DNA of 23,267 nucleotides from Clostridium sp. CAG:302. Its GTDB lineage: Bacteria; Bacillota_I; Bacilli_A; RF39; UBA660. Below, piece by piece: positions 1-6,547 of this stretch (its first letter is position 1; each line of letters begins with the position of its first letter). The position numbers and the translations under genes were made by a program. The stretch is taken from contig FR887350.1 of the NCBI GenBank assembly GCA_000431795.1, forward strand, positions 1 through 23,267, written 5' to 3'. Under the pieces are notes generated by a model. It saw only the letters and a list, made by a program, of their open reading frames with translations, was not told where the DNA came from and did not search any database.

Positions 1-25
1 TTTAGTTAATTCAACTTTGTTTATG

Positions 26-34
26 TGGTAAAAT
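26..34 (+). promoter_or_regulatory. Possible extended -10 promoter of the thioredoxin-like gene
   Basis: TGGTAAAAT fits an extended -10 element (TGn followed by TAAAAT) about 40 bases before the start at 73. No good -35 hexamer lies upstream. Two further AT-rich -10-like words (around 38-44) make the exact choice uncertain. Confidence 0.35.
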
Positions 35-72
35 AATTATAAATAGTTTATGATTATTATGAGGTGAAAAAA

Positions 73-669
73 GTGAAAAAGAAAATAGTAATTTTAGTGG
101 GAATTCTTTTGGTTATAATACTTGGTATTTTGGGGTACTTATATATTAATAAGGATAGAGAAACTGACGGTAAGAAGTTTGCTGAAGAGTATGGTAGTGT
201 TACTGAAGATAATGTGTTTGTATACAAAAGTATTGATGAGATTATTAATATTTTAGAACATGGTACTGGGGTTGTTTATTTAGGCTTTCCTGAATGTCCT
301 TGGTGTACTGCTTATGTATCTTATTTGGATGAAGTGGCTAAAGATAATGACGTAGAAAAAGTATACTACTATAATATATTAAACGATAGAAAAGATAATA
401 ATGATAATTATAAAAAATTGGTAGAAATACTCAAAGATCATTTGAGATATGATGAAGAGGGTAATAAGAGAATCTATGCTCCTTCAGTAATAGCGGTTAA
501 AGATGGAGAAATTGTTGGTTTTGATGATGAAACTGCTGCGGATACTAAGGGATATAAAACTCCTAAAGAATACTGGGAGAATGAAGATTTAGAGGGGCTT
601 AAGACTAAACTCGCTAAGATGTTTGAGGATACTAAAACTAATATTTGTACTAGTGATTGTAATAAATAA
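73..669 (+). CDS. Membrane-anchored thioredoxin-like protein
   Basis: Probably an extracytoplasmic thiol-disulfide protein tethered to the membrane. After a Lys-rich start there is one hydrophobic segment (about residues 5-25), then a thioredoxin-like domain with YLGFPECPWC, giving a CPWC redox pair near residue 75-78, and a later YAPSVIAV segment in which the Pro matches the cis-Pro loop of the fold. The CPWC context resembles the PedC/BrcD-like thioredoxins named after bacteriocin export accessory proteins, but no bacteriocin genes are nearby. The C-terminus carries a second cysteine pair, CTSDC, which could form or exchange a disulfide. The GTG at 73 is preferred over the in-frame GTG at 64 because GAGGTG at 61-66 would be its Shine-Dalgarno, 6 bases upstream; the 64 start would lie inside that site. 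Length is 198 residues. The gene is monocistronic, ending in a terminator shared with the convergent ZIP gene. The fold is fairly sure; the partner is unknown. Confidence 0.8.
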   Translation: MKKKIVILVGILLVIILGILGYLYINKDRETDGKKFAEEYGSVTEDNVFVYKSIDEIINILEHGTGVVYLGFPECPWCTAYVSYLDEVAKDNDVEKVYYYNILNDRKDNNDNYKKLVEILKDHLRYDEEGNKRIYAPSVIAVKDGEIVGFDDETAADTKGYKTPKEYWENEDLEGLKTKLAKMFEDTKTNICTSDCNK

Positions 670-699
670 AAAGAAGGTAACATGGTTACTTTCTTTTTT
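670..699 (+). terminator. Bidirectional terminator between convergent genes
   Basis: AAAGAAGGTAAC (670-681) pairs with 685-696 across a three-base ATG loop, giving 12 pairs including one G-U, followed by T residues. The left arm is A-rich, so the minus strand also reads as a U-tailed hairpin. It sits between the stop at 669 and the convergent stop at 698-700. Confidence 0.8.
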
Positions 700-1513
700 A
701 ACCTAAAGCTATATCTAATATCATCATTACTGAGAATCCAATTAATGTGAATAAGGCCATTAATTCTTTTCTCTTATTTGTTTGTGATTCAGGAATTAAT
801 TCTTGGACTACAACATAAATCATAGCTCCAGCAGCAAAACTTAGTAAATAGGGAAGAAGTAGTCGTACCTTTAGTACAAGAAGAGCTCCTAGTACACCGG
901 ATATTGGTTCTACTATGCCACTTAACTGACCATAGAAGAAGGCTTTCTTTCTACTCAATCCTTCTCTTCTTAAGGGTACACTAACAGCAGTTCCTTCTGG
1001 AAAGTTTTGGAGACCTATTCCTAGGGCTAATAATAGGGCTGATGATAAAGTGGCTCCATCTAGACCATATATTATTGAGCCAAAGGCGACACCAACTGCA
1101 AGTCCTTCAGGGATATTATGTAGTGTTATGGATGTTATTAACATTAAGCATCTTTTAAAGCTATTATTTTTATTTTCTTTATTAGTTTTTTTAGATAATT
1201 TTTTATCAAATAGATTGAATAGTTTATCTCCGATATATAGAAGTAAACCACCACTAAAGAAACTAATAAATAGAACAAGGGTTACATTCATATTTAGGCT
1301 TTCAGCCATGTCTCTAGCGGGTGATAATAGCGAAAAGTATGATGCTGCGATCATTACTCCAGCGGCAAAACCGAGCATGGCATCCATGACATTTTTATTT
1401 ATTTTTTTGAAAATAAAAACTAAGGCAGCTCCGATAGCGGTAACACTATAGGTAAATAGAGTAGCTATAAAAGCAAGTAGGATTGGACTTACATTATTTA
1501 AAAATTCTATCAT
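698..1513 (-). CDS. ZIP-family divalent metal transporter
   Basis: Likely imports zinc or a similar divalent metal across the cytoplasmic membrane. The 271 residues form about eight hydrophobic segments. The two family signatures are present: LHNIPEGLAVGVAFG (about residues 131-145) and GLQNFPEGTAVSVPL (about 167-181), supplying the His/Asn/Glu metal ligands, with a further acidic site at VQELIPES near residue 238. In the second signature the usual first His is Gln, as in some ZIP subfamilies. The loop before the first signature is Lys/Asn-rich (about 103-120) rather than His-rich. The ATG at 1511-1513 follows a GGAG 10 bases upstream. Start codon and Shine-Dalgarno are framed by a 9-bp inverted repeat (separate entry). 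Metal specificity cannot be read from sequence; ZupT/GufA-like is the best fit. Confidence 0.9.
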   Translation of the reverse strand: MIEFLNNVSPILLAFIATLFTYSVTAIGAALVFIFKKINKNVMDAMLGFAAGVMIAASYFSLLSPARDMAESLNMNVTLVLFISFFSGGLLLYIGDKLFNLFDKKLSKKTNKENKNNSFKRCLMLITSITLHNIPEGLAVGVAFGSIIYGLDGATLSSALLLALGIGLQNFPEGTAVSVPLRREGLSRKKAFFYGQLSGIVEPISGVLGALLVLKVRLLLPYLLSFAAGAMIYVVVQELIPESQTNKRKELMALFTLIGFSVMMILDIALG

Positions 1514-1547
1514 AAAGTATCAACTCCACACTAATAGGTTATGATAG
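1507..1547 (-). promoter_or_regulatory. Inverted repeat enclosing the ZIP gene ribosome binding site
   Basis: CTATCATAA at 1507-1515 and TTATGATAG at 1539-1547 form a perfect 9-bp inverted repeat. In the ZIP mRNA the start codon AUG (1513-1511) lies within the 3' arm and the GGAG Shine-Dalgarno within the 23-base loop, so the hairpin could limit initiation. As DNA it could instead be a repressor site. No Zur, MntR or Fur consensus is recognised in it. Confidence 0.4.
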
Positions 1548-1566
1548 TTTTTATTTATTGTATAGG

Positions 1567-1827
1567 TTATTTGGAATATTTTTTTATTTTTTGTAGTGAT
1601 TTAATATTTACTTTGACATAGTTATCTTGATATGTGAATATTAAATCGTTATCACTAAAATTATCTTTTAAGAGTATTCTTTGGGTTACATATTTAAAAT
1701 ATAGTAATCTAAACATATCTATATCAACTTTACTATTATCTTTTTTATAGAAGATTAATTCTTTATTTGGAATTATTTCTTCTAATACATAGCCATCACT
1801 TTCTATTTTTATTAAATCTCTATTCAT
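1567..1827 (-). CDS. Small hypothetical protein
   Basis: An 86-residue soluble, charged protein with no signal peptide, membrane segment or recognised motif. It starts MNRDLIKIESDGYVLEE and ends in a basic tail (KIKKYSK); alternating hydrophobic residues suggest a mainly beta fold. The ATG at 1825-1827 is preferred over the in-frame ATG at 1837-1839, because GAGGT at about 1838-1834 would be its Shine-Dalgarno, 6 bases away, and overlaps the upstream ATG. It lies 53 bases before the ZIP gene on the same strand, with no obvious terminator between, so the two may be co-transcribed. Function unknown. Confidence 0.65.
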   Translation of the reverse strand: MNRDLIKIESDGYVLEEIIPNKELIFYKKDNSKVDIDMFRLLYFKYVTQRILLKDNFSDNDLIFTYQDNYVKVNIKSLQKIKKYSK

Positions 1828-1846
1828 AATATACCTCATACTAAAG

Positions 1847-1873
1847 AAGAGACTACTAATATAGTAATCTCTT
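1847..1873 (-). terminator. Hairpin between gerAB and the small gene
   Basis: AAGAGACTACTA (1847-1858) pairs with TAGTAATCTCTT (1862-1873) around an ATA loop, with one C-A mismatch. On the minus strand it lies after the germination operon, but the sequence after it (CTTCTTTAG) is only moderately T-rich. It could be a weak terminator, or a leader structure of the small gene that begins at 1827. Confidence 0.4.
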
Positions 1874-1874
1874 T

Positions 1875-1901
1875 ATATAAACAGTAGTTATATTCTACTG
1901 T
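1875..1901 (-). terminator. Probable terminator of the germination operon
   Basis: ACAGTAG (1881-1887) and CTACTGT (1895-1901) form a 7-bp stem with a 7-base loop. On the minus strand it is followed by TTATATA. It is the first hairpin after the gerAB stop at 1938, so it is the likelier terminator of the two in this gap. Confidence 0.5.
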
Positions 1902-1937
1902 AATAATATTATATGTTTAATTTTTAATATTATACTA

Positions 1938-3011
1938 TTATTTATATTTTTTTTTGATTACTGCTCCAATGAATATTATAACATAAATTATAGGTATTGG
2001 TAGTAGTAAATATGGGTATATTGTATATAGATATTCATTGAAGCTAGTATTGTTTTTAAATAGGAGATATGATAATATAATCATTAGAATAGTTATTATG
2101 AAATTTATTAGTTTACTTTCTTTATTTTTGATATTTTTACTTACTGAATAGATAGTCATGGCTATTACTGTTATTCCTGATAATATCCACTGAAAGGATA
2201 GAAAGTTTTCTATTCTATCGATAAAGTTAAATAATGATATTCTTTTTAGGGTTATATATACTGGATACTGATATGTTTGAAGAAGATATTTACCTAGAAT
2301 ACTACTTGTTACTATGGCTATGGTGAATATTATTATCATACTTATTAGATAGGTTATGATGAAATATTTTTTTGTTTTGGTATTGTTTTCTATTTCTTTT
2401 TTTGGTATAAATAGTATGGTATAAATAGGGGAAGTAAAACTTAGGGTATTTACTAGTCCAGCAATTAGGGGCTTTTTTAATCCAAACTCTAATATTGGTT
2501 TTAGGCTATCTAGTTTTATTTCTTTGGATAGTCCTAATACGGCGATTAGGAAGACTATGATGATTATTATACTATATATGGAACTGGTTTTGGTAATTAC
2601 TTTTATTCCTTTATTTGCTATGAATAGTGATGTTAAACTTATTACTATGATTATTATTAATAATGGGGTATTGGTTAGATACTGGGATATGACAAAGTTA
2701 CCTAGATTGAATAGGTAGGTTATTCCTAATATAAAGAGAAAGGGGATAGTTAGATAGTTGATTATGGTACCTACTGTTTTACCAAATATTATTTTGTTTT
2801 TTTCATTTATGGGTTTATCTATTTGATAGTTAAATAGATATAATATTATGCATAGGGGTAATAGACCTAGTATAGAGCCAAACAAGACACTAAAATAAGA
2901 ATCAATACCGGATATTTTGATACTTATAAATGGGGCTAGGCCTAAGGTACATGAGAAGATGAGTAAGAACATAGTACTTGATATTTCAATGTTAGTTATT
3001 TTTATTTTCAT
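1938..3011 (-). CDS. gerAB: Spore germination permease, GerAB type
   Basis: B subunit of a Ger-type germinant receptor, an APC-superfamily-like integral membrane protein that senses small nutrients in the spore inner membrane. The 357 residues contain about ten hydrophobic segments in an alternating pattern typical of the spore-permease family (365 residues or so), with short charged loops and a Lys-rich end (VIKKKYK). The start ATG at 3009-3011 has AGGAGG 8 bases upstream. It overlaps the end of gerAC by 20 bases, which implies translational coupling. Position in the operon is last (A-C-B), unlike the classical A-B-C order. Which germinant it binds cannot be told from sequence. Identity rests on topology plus operon context rather than a sharp motif. 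Confidence 0.88.
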   Translation of the reverse strand: MKIKITNIEISSTMFLLIFSCTLGLAPFISIKISGIDSYFSVLFGSILGLLPLCIILYLFNYQIDKPINEKNKIIFGKTVGTIINYLTIPFLFILGITYLFNLGNFVISQYLTNTPLLIIIIVISLTSLFIANKGIKVITKTSSIYSIIIIIVFLIAVLGLSKEIKLDSLKPILEFGLKKPLIAGLVNTLSFTSPIYTILFIPKKEIENNTKTKKYFIITYLISMIIIFTIAIVTSSILGKYLLQTYQYPVYITLKRISLFNFIDRIENFLSFQWILSGITVIAMTIYSVSKNIKNKESKLINFIITILMIILSYLLFKNNTSFNEYLYTIYPYLLLPIPIIYVIIFIGAVIKKKYK

Positions 3012-4182
3012 ATTCTATTCCTCCTAGAGTATTACCTTTTTCGTATAGTTTGATATTTGATTTTACTTCTAGAGTTAGATTAGGGAAGATACTTTCATAC
3101 CAAGTATCTTTATAGTGGGTATTATAATATTTAGGATTTCCTCTGTAGAAACTTTGTCTAAAACTAAATATATCGGTATTATATTTTTCTCTCATACTAT
3201 TAAAGTTTTTTTTGATAATATCTTCGATATGTTTATTTAATTCTTTATTTAGTCTATCTATTTCTTTTGATTTTGTTATATTGGTATTAGAGTGAAACTC
3301 TTTTATTCTTGTTTCACCAGATATATTTAATGTTATTTTATTATCTTTAATATCAGGAGATATATCTGACTCTATTTTGTATAATTCAAACACACTATAA
3401 TTATCTTTATAATCTAAATTTATAATACTTTCTTTAGTACTGCCAATAATTATACTATGTACTTTTGACTCTTCTTCAGTTAAATATCCGAGAAAGTCTT
3501 TTCCTTTGAAAATAGCAGTAGTACCAATCTTGGTCAGTGCTTTTGGAGTAGATGTTGTTATGTTTTCTTTTTTGTCTCCTTCTTCAGCATTACCGTATAC
3601 TATAATTGATGGTAAGCTTATTTCGAGTGTCGGATCTAAATACATATTTAGTAGTTCATTTAATGTATATACTGGAGTTAAACCGAGTACTTTTTGTTGT
3701 AATTCCAGAGATTGTTTAATATTAGAGGAAGAAAAATTAGTGAGTAGTGTTTGAATAGTAACAGCCTTAGTGCTATCATCACCTCTTGCAATAACAAATT
3801 TAACTTCAGTACGAGATTCTGGTTCTCTAGAGAAATACTCTAATATTTCGGGCATATGATTAGTAGCGGCTTCTTCACTTAAAATAATAAGTTCTAACTG
3901 TGCAGCATATAATTGTCTAGGAGAGTCAATAACAACATTACGAAGGGCATCTTGTAGAGTGGGAGCGGATGAATAGTAATTTACGAATGGAGAGTTGTTG
4001 GCACTTACGGCATCTTGTTGTTTGGTGGGATTTATTACTTCAACGATTATATTGAAATTATTATCGCTATAATCGATACTTAAGGCAGTAGTTATGGCTA
4101 GTTCATTTAATTCTCTATAGTTGTAGCAGCCACTTAATAGGGGTATTATTAATAATATGCTTAGATATTTAATTTTTTTCAT
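2992..4182 (-). CDS. gerAC: Spore germination lipoprotein, Ger(x)C family
   Basis: C subunit of the germinant receptor, a lipoprotein attached to the outer face of the spore inner membrane. It opens with a signal peptide ending in the lipobox LLSGC, with Cys19 as the acylation site. Family hallmarks follow: YNYRELNELAI after the lipobox, an early domain with a DSPRQLYAAQLELIILSEE segment, and a C-terminal domain with TRIKEFHSNTNI and YRGNPKYYNTHYKDTWYE. Length 396 is usual for the family. GGGAGGT lies 5 bases before the ATG at 4180-4182, inside the gerAA coding end. The gene overlaps gerAA by 14 bases and gerAB by 20, so the three proteins are likely made together. Confidence 0.93.
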   Translation of the reverse strand: MKKIKYLSILLIIPLLSGCYNYRELNELAITTALSIDYSDNNFNIIVEVINPTKQQDAVSANNSPFVNYYSSAPTLQDALRNVVIDSPRQLYAAQLELIILSEEAATNHMPEILEYFSREPESRTEVKFVIARGDDSTKAVTIQTLLTNFSSSNIKQSLELQQKVLGLTPVYTLNELLNMYLDPTLEISLPSIIVYGNAEEGDKKENITTSTPKALTKIGTTAIFKGKDFLGYLTEEESKVHSIIIGSTKESIINLDYKDNYSVFELYKIESDISPDIKDNKITLNISGETRIKEFHSNTNITKSKEIDRLNKELNKHIEDIIKKNFNSMREKYNTDIFSFRQSFYRGNPKYYNTHYKDTWYESIFPNLTLEVKSNIKLYEKGNTLGGIEYENKNN

Positions 4183-5611
4183 GATTTACCTCCCTAGTTA
4201 TATTGTTTGTTAGATATTTATTTCTTTTAGTTCTACTTCGTAATGGAAATTTTATTAGACTATTTTTGATATCAGCATTTATACTGACAAAGGGCATCAT
4301 ATAAGAATAGCCAAAAGAGTTTATATTACATAGATTGGTTATAAATATAATGAAGACTATGAAGATACCAAACATTCCTATAGAAGTACCTCCGATCATG
4401 AAGAGAATTCTATACCATTTAACAGCATTAGTGAGTTCTGGTTCGGTTATTATTAAAGCACTGATAGCGGTAATGGCTACGATTATAATCATAATTGGAG
4501 ATACGATACCGGCATTAACTGCGGCTTCTCCTAAGATTAGGGCTCCTACTATGGAAAGGGCTGAGTTGGATATATTGGGAATTCGATAATCACTTTCTCT
4601 TAGTATTTCAAATGATAAAAACATTAATATGGCTTCAAAGATGGCGGGAAAGGGTACGGTACTTCTTTGAGAAGTAAAACTTGTTAGTAGATCTAGAGGT
4701 ATCATTTCTTGATTGAAGGTAGTTAGGGCTATATATATACCGGGAGTCATAATGGTAATTATGAAAGCAATATATCTTAATACTCTTATGAAAGTACCGC
4801 TATAGGTTTTAAAGTCTTTATCATCTTGAGATAGAAAGTAATCGTTTAGAAAGACAGGCAATATTAGAGCAAAAGGGCAGTTATCTATGATTATTACTAG
4901 TCTACCATTTAATAGACTACTTACTACTTTATCTGGTCTTTCGGTAGTCATAATAGTGGGAAATATAGTCTTTGTTTCTTTTTCTATTAGATGTTTTAAG
5001 GTACCCGAATCTGTTACATTATCGATATCGATGTTATTTAGCTTATCTATGATATAGTCTTTTAGTTTATTATCTATGATACCGTCGATGAAGAGGATAC
5101 TTACTTTGTTTTTGGTATATTTACCTAGTTCTATATCGGTATTCCATAGTTTGTTGGATTTTATTCTTCTTTTAATTAGACCAATATTTGTTTCTATATT
5201 TTCAGTAAAAGAGTCCATTGGACCACGAATAGTGGTTTCGGTAATAGCTTTATCGATACTTCTAGAAAGATTCCTTTTAACTTCAAGGGCTAATGAATAG
5301 TCATCTTCGATTAAAAGAATTAAGAAACCATTATTTAGGTATTTACAGATATCTTGATAGTCTTTTATTTCTTTTATTTTGATATTACTTATATTGTTTT
5401 TTATAGTGTCATATAAGGAATCTTTATCGTTATATATTTTTTCGATATAGTCTAGACTACGATAGATGAAATTGGACATTTTTTCTTGATCGGTTAAAGC
5501 TTCATGATATATTAAATCTATTTTGATATTTTTTATGTATTTTTCTCTATATATGATATAACTACTGGTACTGGTATCTTCTTTTAATTTTTTTATTATT
5601 TTGTTATTCAT
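4169..5611 (-). CDS. gerAA: Spore germination protein, GerAA family
   Basis: A subunit of the germinant receptor. The 480 residues comprise a cytoplasmic N-terminal domain (1-about 240) and a membrane domain with about five segments (about 240-430). Family motifs are clear: TIRGPMDSFTENIETNIGLI (about 127-146), ERPDKVVSSLLNGRLVIIID (224-243) followed by CPFALILPVFLNDYF, and TVPFPAIFEAILMFLSFEIL (318-337). In homologues the first motif usually reads RGPxxGF/SF. First gene of the operon; the ATG at 5609-5611 has AGGTGA 7 bases upstream. In known systems these receptors are transcribed late in the forespore by sigma-G. A CATAATA word lies at 5649-5643 on this strand but has no convincing -35 partner. 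Confidence 0.95.
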   Translation of the reverse strand: MNNKIIKKLKEDTSTSSYIIYREKYIKNIKIDLIYHEALTDQEKMSNFIYRSLDYIEKIYNDKDSLYDTIKNNISNIKIKEIKDYQDICKYLNNGFLILLIEDDYSLALEVKRNLSRSIDKAITETTIRGPMDSFTENIETNIGLIKRRIKSNKLWNTDIELGKYTKNKVSILFIDGIIDNKLKDYIIDKLNNIDIDNVTDSGTLKHLIEKETKTIFPTIMTTERPDKVVSSLLNGRLVIIIDNCPFALILPVFLNDYFLSQDDKDFKTYSGTFIRVLRYIAFIITIMTPGIYIALTTFNQEMIPLDLLTSFTSQRSTVPFPAIFEAILMFLSFEILRESDYRIPNISNSALSIVGALILGEAAVNAGIVSPIMIIIVAITAISALIITEPELTNAVKWYRILFMIGGTSIGMFGIFIVFIIFITNLCNINSFGYSYMMPFVSINADIKNSLIKFPLRSRTKRNKYLTNNITREVNHEKN

Positions 5612-5700
5612 AACTAATTCACCTAATATTATTATGGTATATTATTATGAGATTATAATTATTTTTTTGGCTATTTTACATATAATAATAGTAGAAAGAC

Positions 5701-5729
5701 TTGACGTACGTAAAAAAGTACGCTATAAT
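5701..5729 (+). promoter_or_regulatory. Promoter and autoregulatory operator of the yefM-yoeB pair
   Basis: TTGACG (5701-5706), a 17-base spacer and TATAAT (5724-5729) form a near-consensus sigma-A promoter. Within it CGTAC (5705-5709) and GTACG (5718-5722) make an inverted repeat, with two GTAC cores exactly 12 bases apart centre to centre, one covering the end of the -35 hexamer. Known yefM operators use TGTACA cores about one helical turn apart, so binding of the antitoxin complex here would block RNA polymerase. Confidence 0.85.
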
Positions 5730-5756
5730 GTAAATGTAAATGTGAGGTGAATTGAA

Positions 5757-6014
5757 ATGAGTACTATAAATATTACTAATGCAAGAGCTAATTTATATCA
5801 ATTGGTTTCGGATGTTAATGTTGGTTTTAATCCAATTACAATTGTTAATAATAAGGGAAAGAATGCCGTTTTGATTTCTGAAGATGAATGGAATAGTATT
5901 GAGGAGACTTTGTATTTATCTAGTATTCCAGGGCTTGTTAATAATATTAATGATATTAGAAAGAACGAAGACTGGAGTAAGGCTGAGGTGTTTTCTGATG
6001 CAGAAGAGTGGTAA
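5757..6014 (+). CDS. yefM: YefM/Phd-family antitoxin
   Basis: Antitoxin of a type II pair: it should neutralise the toxin encoded next door and repress the operon. The 85 residues follow the YefM pattern: an N-terminal DNA-binding and dimerisation part with NITNARANLYQLVSDVN, then ITIVNNKGKNAVLISEDEWNS and EETLYLSSIPGL, and an acidic disordered tail (EVFSDAEEW) that would wrap the toxin. GAGGTGA lies 7 bases before the ATG. The stop lies inside the toxin gene (17-base overlap), giving translational coupling that keeps antitoxin production ahead. The operon is divergent from the germination genes. Confidence 0.93.
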   Translation: MSTINITNARANLYQLVSDVNVGFNPITIVNNKGKNAVLISEDEWNSIEETLYLSSIPGLVNNINDIRKNEDWSKAEVFSDAEEW

Positions 6015-6282
6015 CTTTTATGTAATTAAGTTTTCTAAGATGGCTTTAAAAGATAAAGTTAAATTAAAGAATTCTGGTCTTGATAAGACTGCTAAAAATA
6101 TTCTTTTGCTAATGAGTAGTGATCCTTTTTGTTATCCTCCTTCGTATGAGAAGCTTTATGGTAATTTAAGAGGGCTATATTCTAGAAGAATAAATAGACA
6201 GCATCGTATTGTATATGAGGTAGATGAAGTGAATAAAGAAATACATATTATTAGAATGTGGACTCATTATGATGATGTATAA
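5998..6282 (+). CDS. yoeB: YoeB-type toxin, ribosome-dependent mRNA endonuclease
   Basis: Member of the YoeB/Txe branch of RelE-like toxins, which cut mRNA in the ribosomal A site when unmasked. The product is 94 residues. Residues expected for catalysis are in place: Glu51 in SYEKLYGNL, Arg63/Arg64 in YSRRINRQHRIVYEV, and the terminal His90-Tyr91 in WTHYDDV. The start chosen is the ATG at 5998-6000, with GAGGTG 7 bases upstream; the frame stays open back to 5884, but that N-terminal part only shadows the antitoxin gene and does not resemble the family. Key residues are intact, so the toxin is predicted active. The first paired-hairpin element follows 18 bases after the stop. Confidence 0.92.
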   Translation: MQKSGNFYVIKFSKMALKDKVKLKNSGLDKTAKNILLLMSSDPFCYPPSYEKLYGNLRGLYSRRINRQHRIVYEVDEVNKEIHIIRMWTHYDDV

Positions 6283-6299
6283 TAATTTTTTTTGTTATT

Positions 6300-6356
6300 C
6301 ACTCTAAGTCAAGGTCTTAGAGTGTTATTTTGAGACTAAGCTTAGTCTCAAAATAA
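6300..6356 (+). repeat. Paired-hairpin element, copy A
   Basis: Two abutting inverted repeats. The first is CACTCTAAG (6300-6308), loop TCAAGGT, CTTAGAGTG (6316-6324). The second is a perfect 32-base palindrome with no spacer: TTATTTTGAGACTAAG (6325-6340) and its complement (6341-6356). The first hairpin may terminate the toxin operon, being followed by TTATTTT. Layout and loop match copies B, C and D. Confidence 0.85.
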
Positions 6357-6498
6357 GGGCTATTATATATAAGCAGAGAATATATATTTAGATTTATTCA
6401 GTTATATTGATGTTGGTATTAAGATATGAGTAAGATAATATTAATGGATAGTTAGTATTATTTTTTCTTTAATTTATATGTAAAATTTCTTATATTAA

Positions 6499-6527
6499 TT
6501 GACAAAAAATGCAAAAAAAATTATAAT
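6499..6527 (+). promoter_or_regulatory. Perfect consensus sigma-A promoter
   Basis: TTGACA (6499-6504), exactly 17 bases, TATAAT (6522-6527). The predicted transcript starts near 6534, immediately at the Shine-Dalgarno AGAGGTG (6534-6540), so the 5' leader would be about 14 bases. Such a promoter predicts strong, largely unregulated expression of the coiled-coil operon. The rest of 6357-6498 is AT-rich with nothing I can assign. Confidence 0.88.
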
Positions 6528-6547
6528 TATACTAGAGGTGGTTTAGT

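Noticed and set aside
1050..1451. 133-codon plus-strand frame
   Set aside because: Antisense shadow of the ZIP transporter gene; no ribosome binding site and no plausible protein features.
5630..5660. Sigma-G-like -10 word CATAATA before gerAA on the minus strand (5649-5643 and again 5636-5630)
   Set aside because: No matching -35 element at 14-17 bases upstream, and such AT-rich words are frequent in this DNA; the second copy would start transcription inside the Shine-Dalgarno.
5884..5997. N-terminal extension of the YoeB-type toxin
   Set aside because: It lies inside the antitoxin gene, has no ribosome binding site and no family similarity; the ATG at 5998 has GAGGTG at proper distance.
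6300..6356. Treating the 32-base palindrome as an insertion-sequence end or att site
   Set aside because: No transposase or integrase, no target duplication, and the same two-hairpin plan recurs elsewhere without mobile genes.
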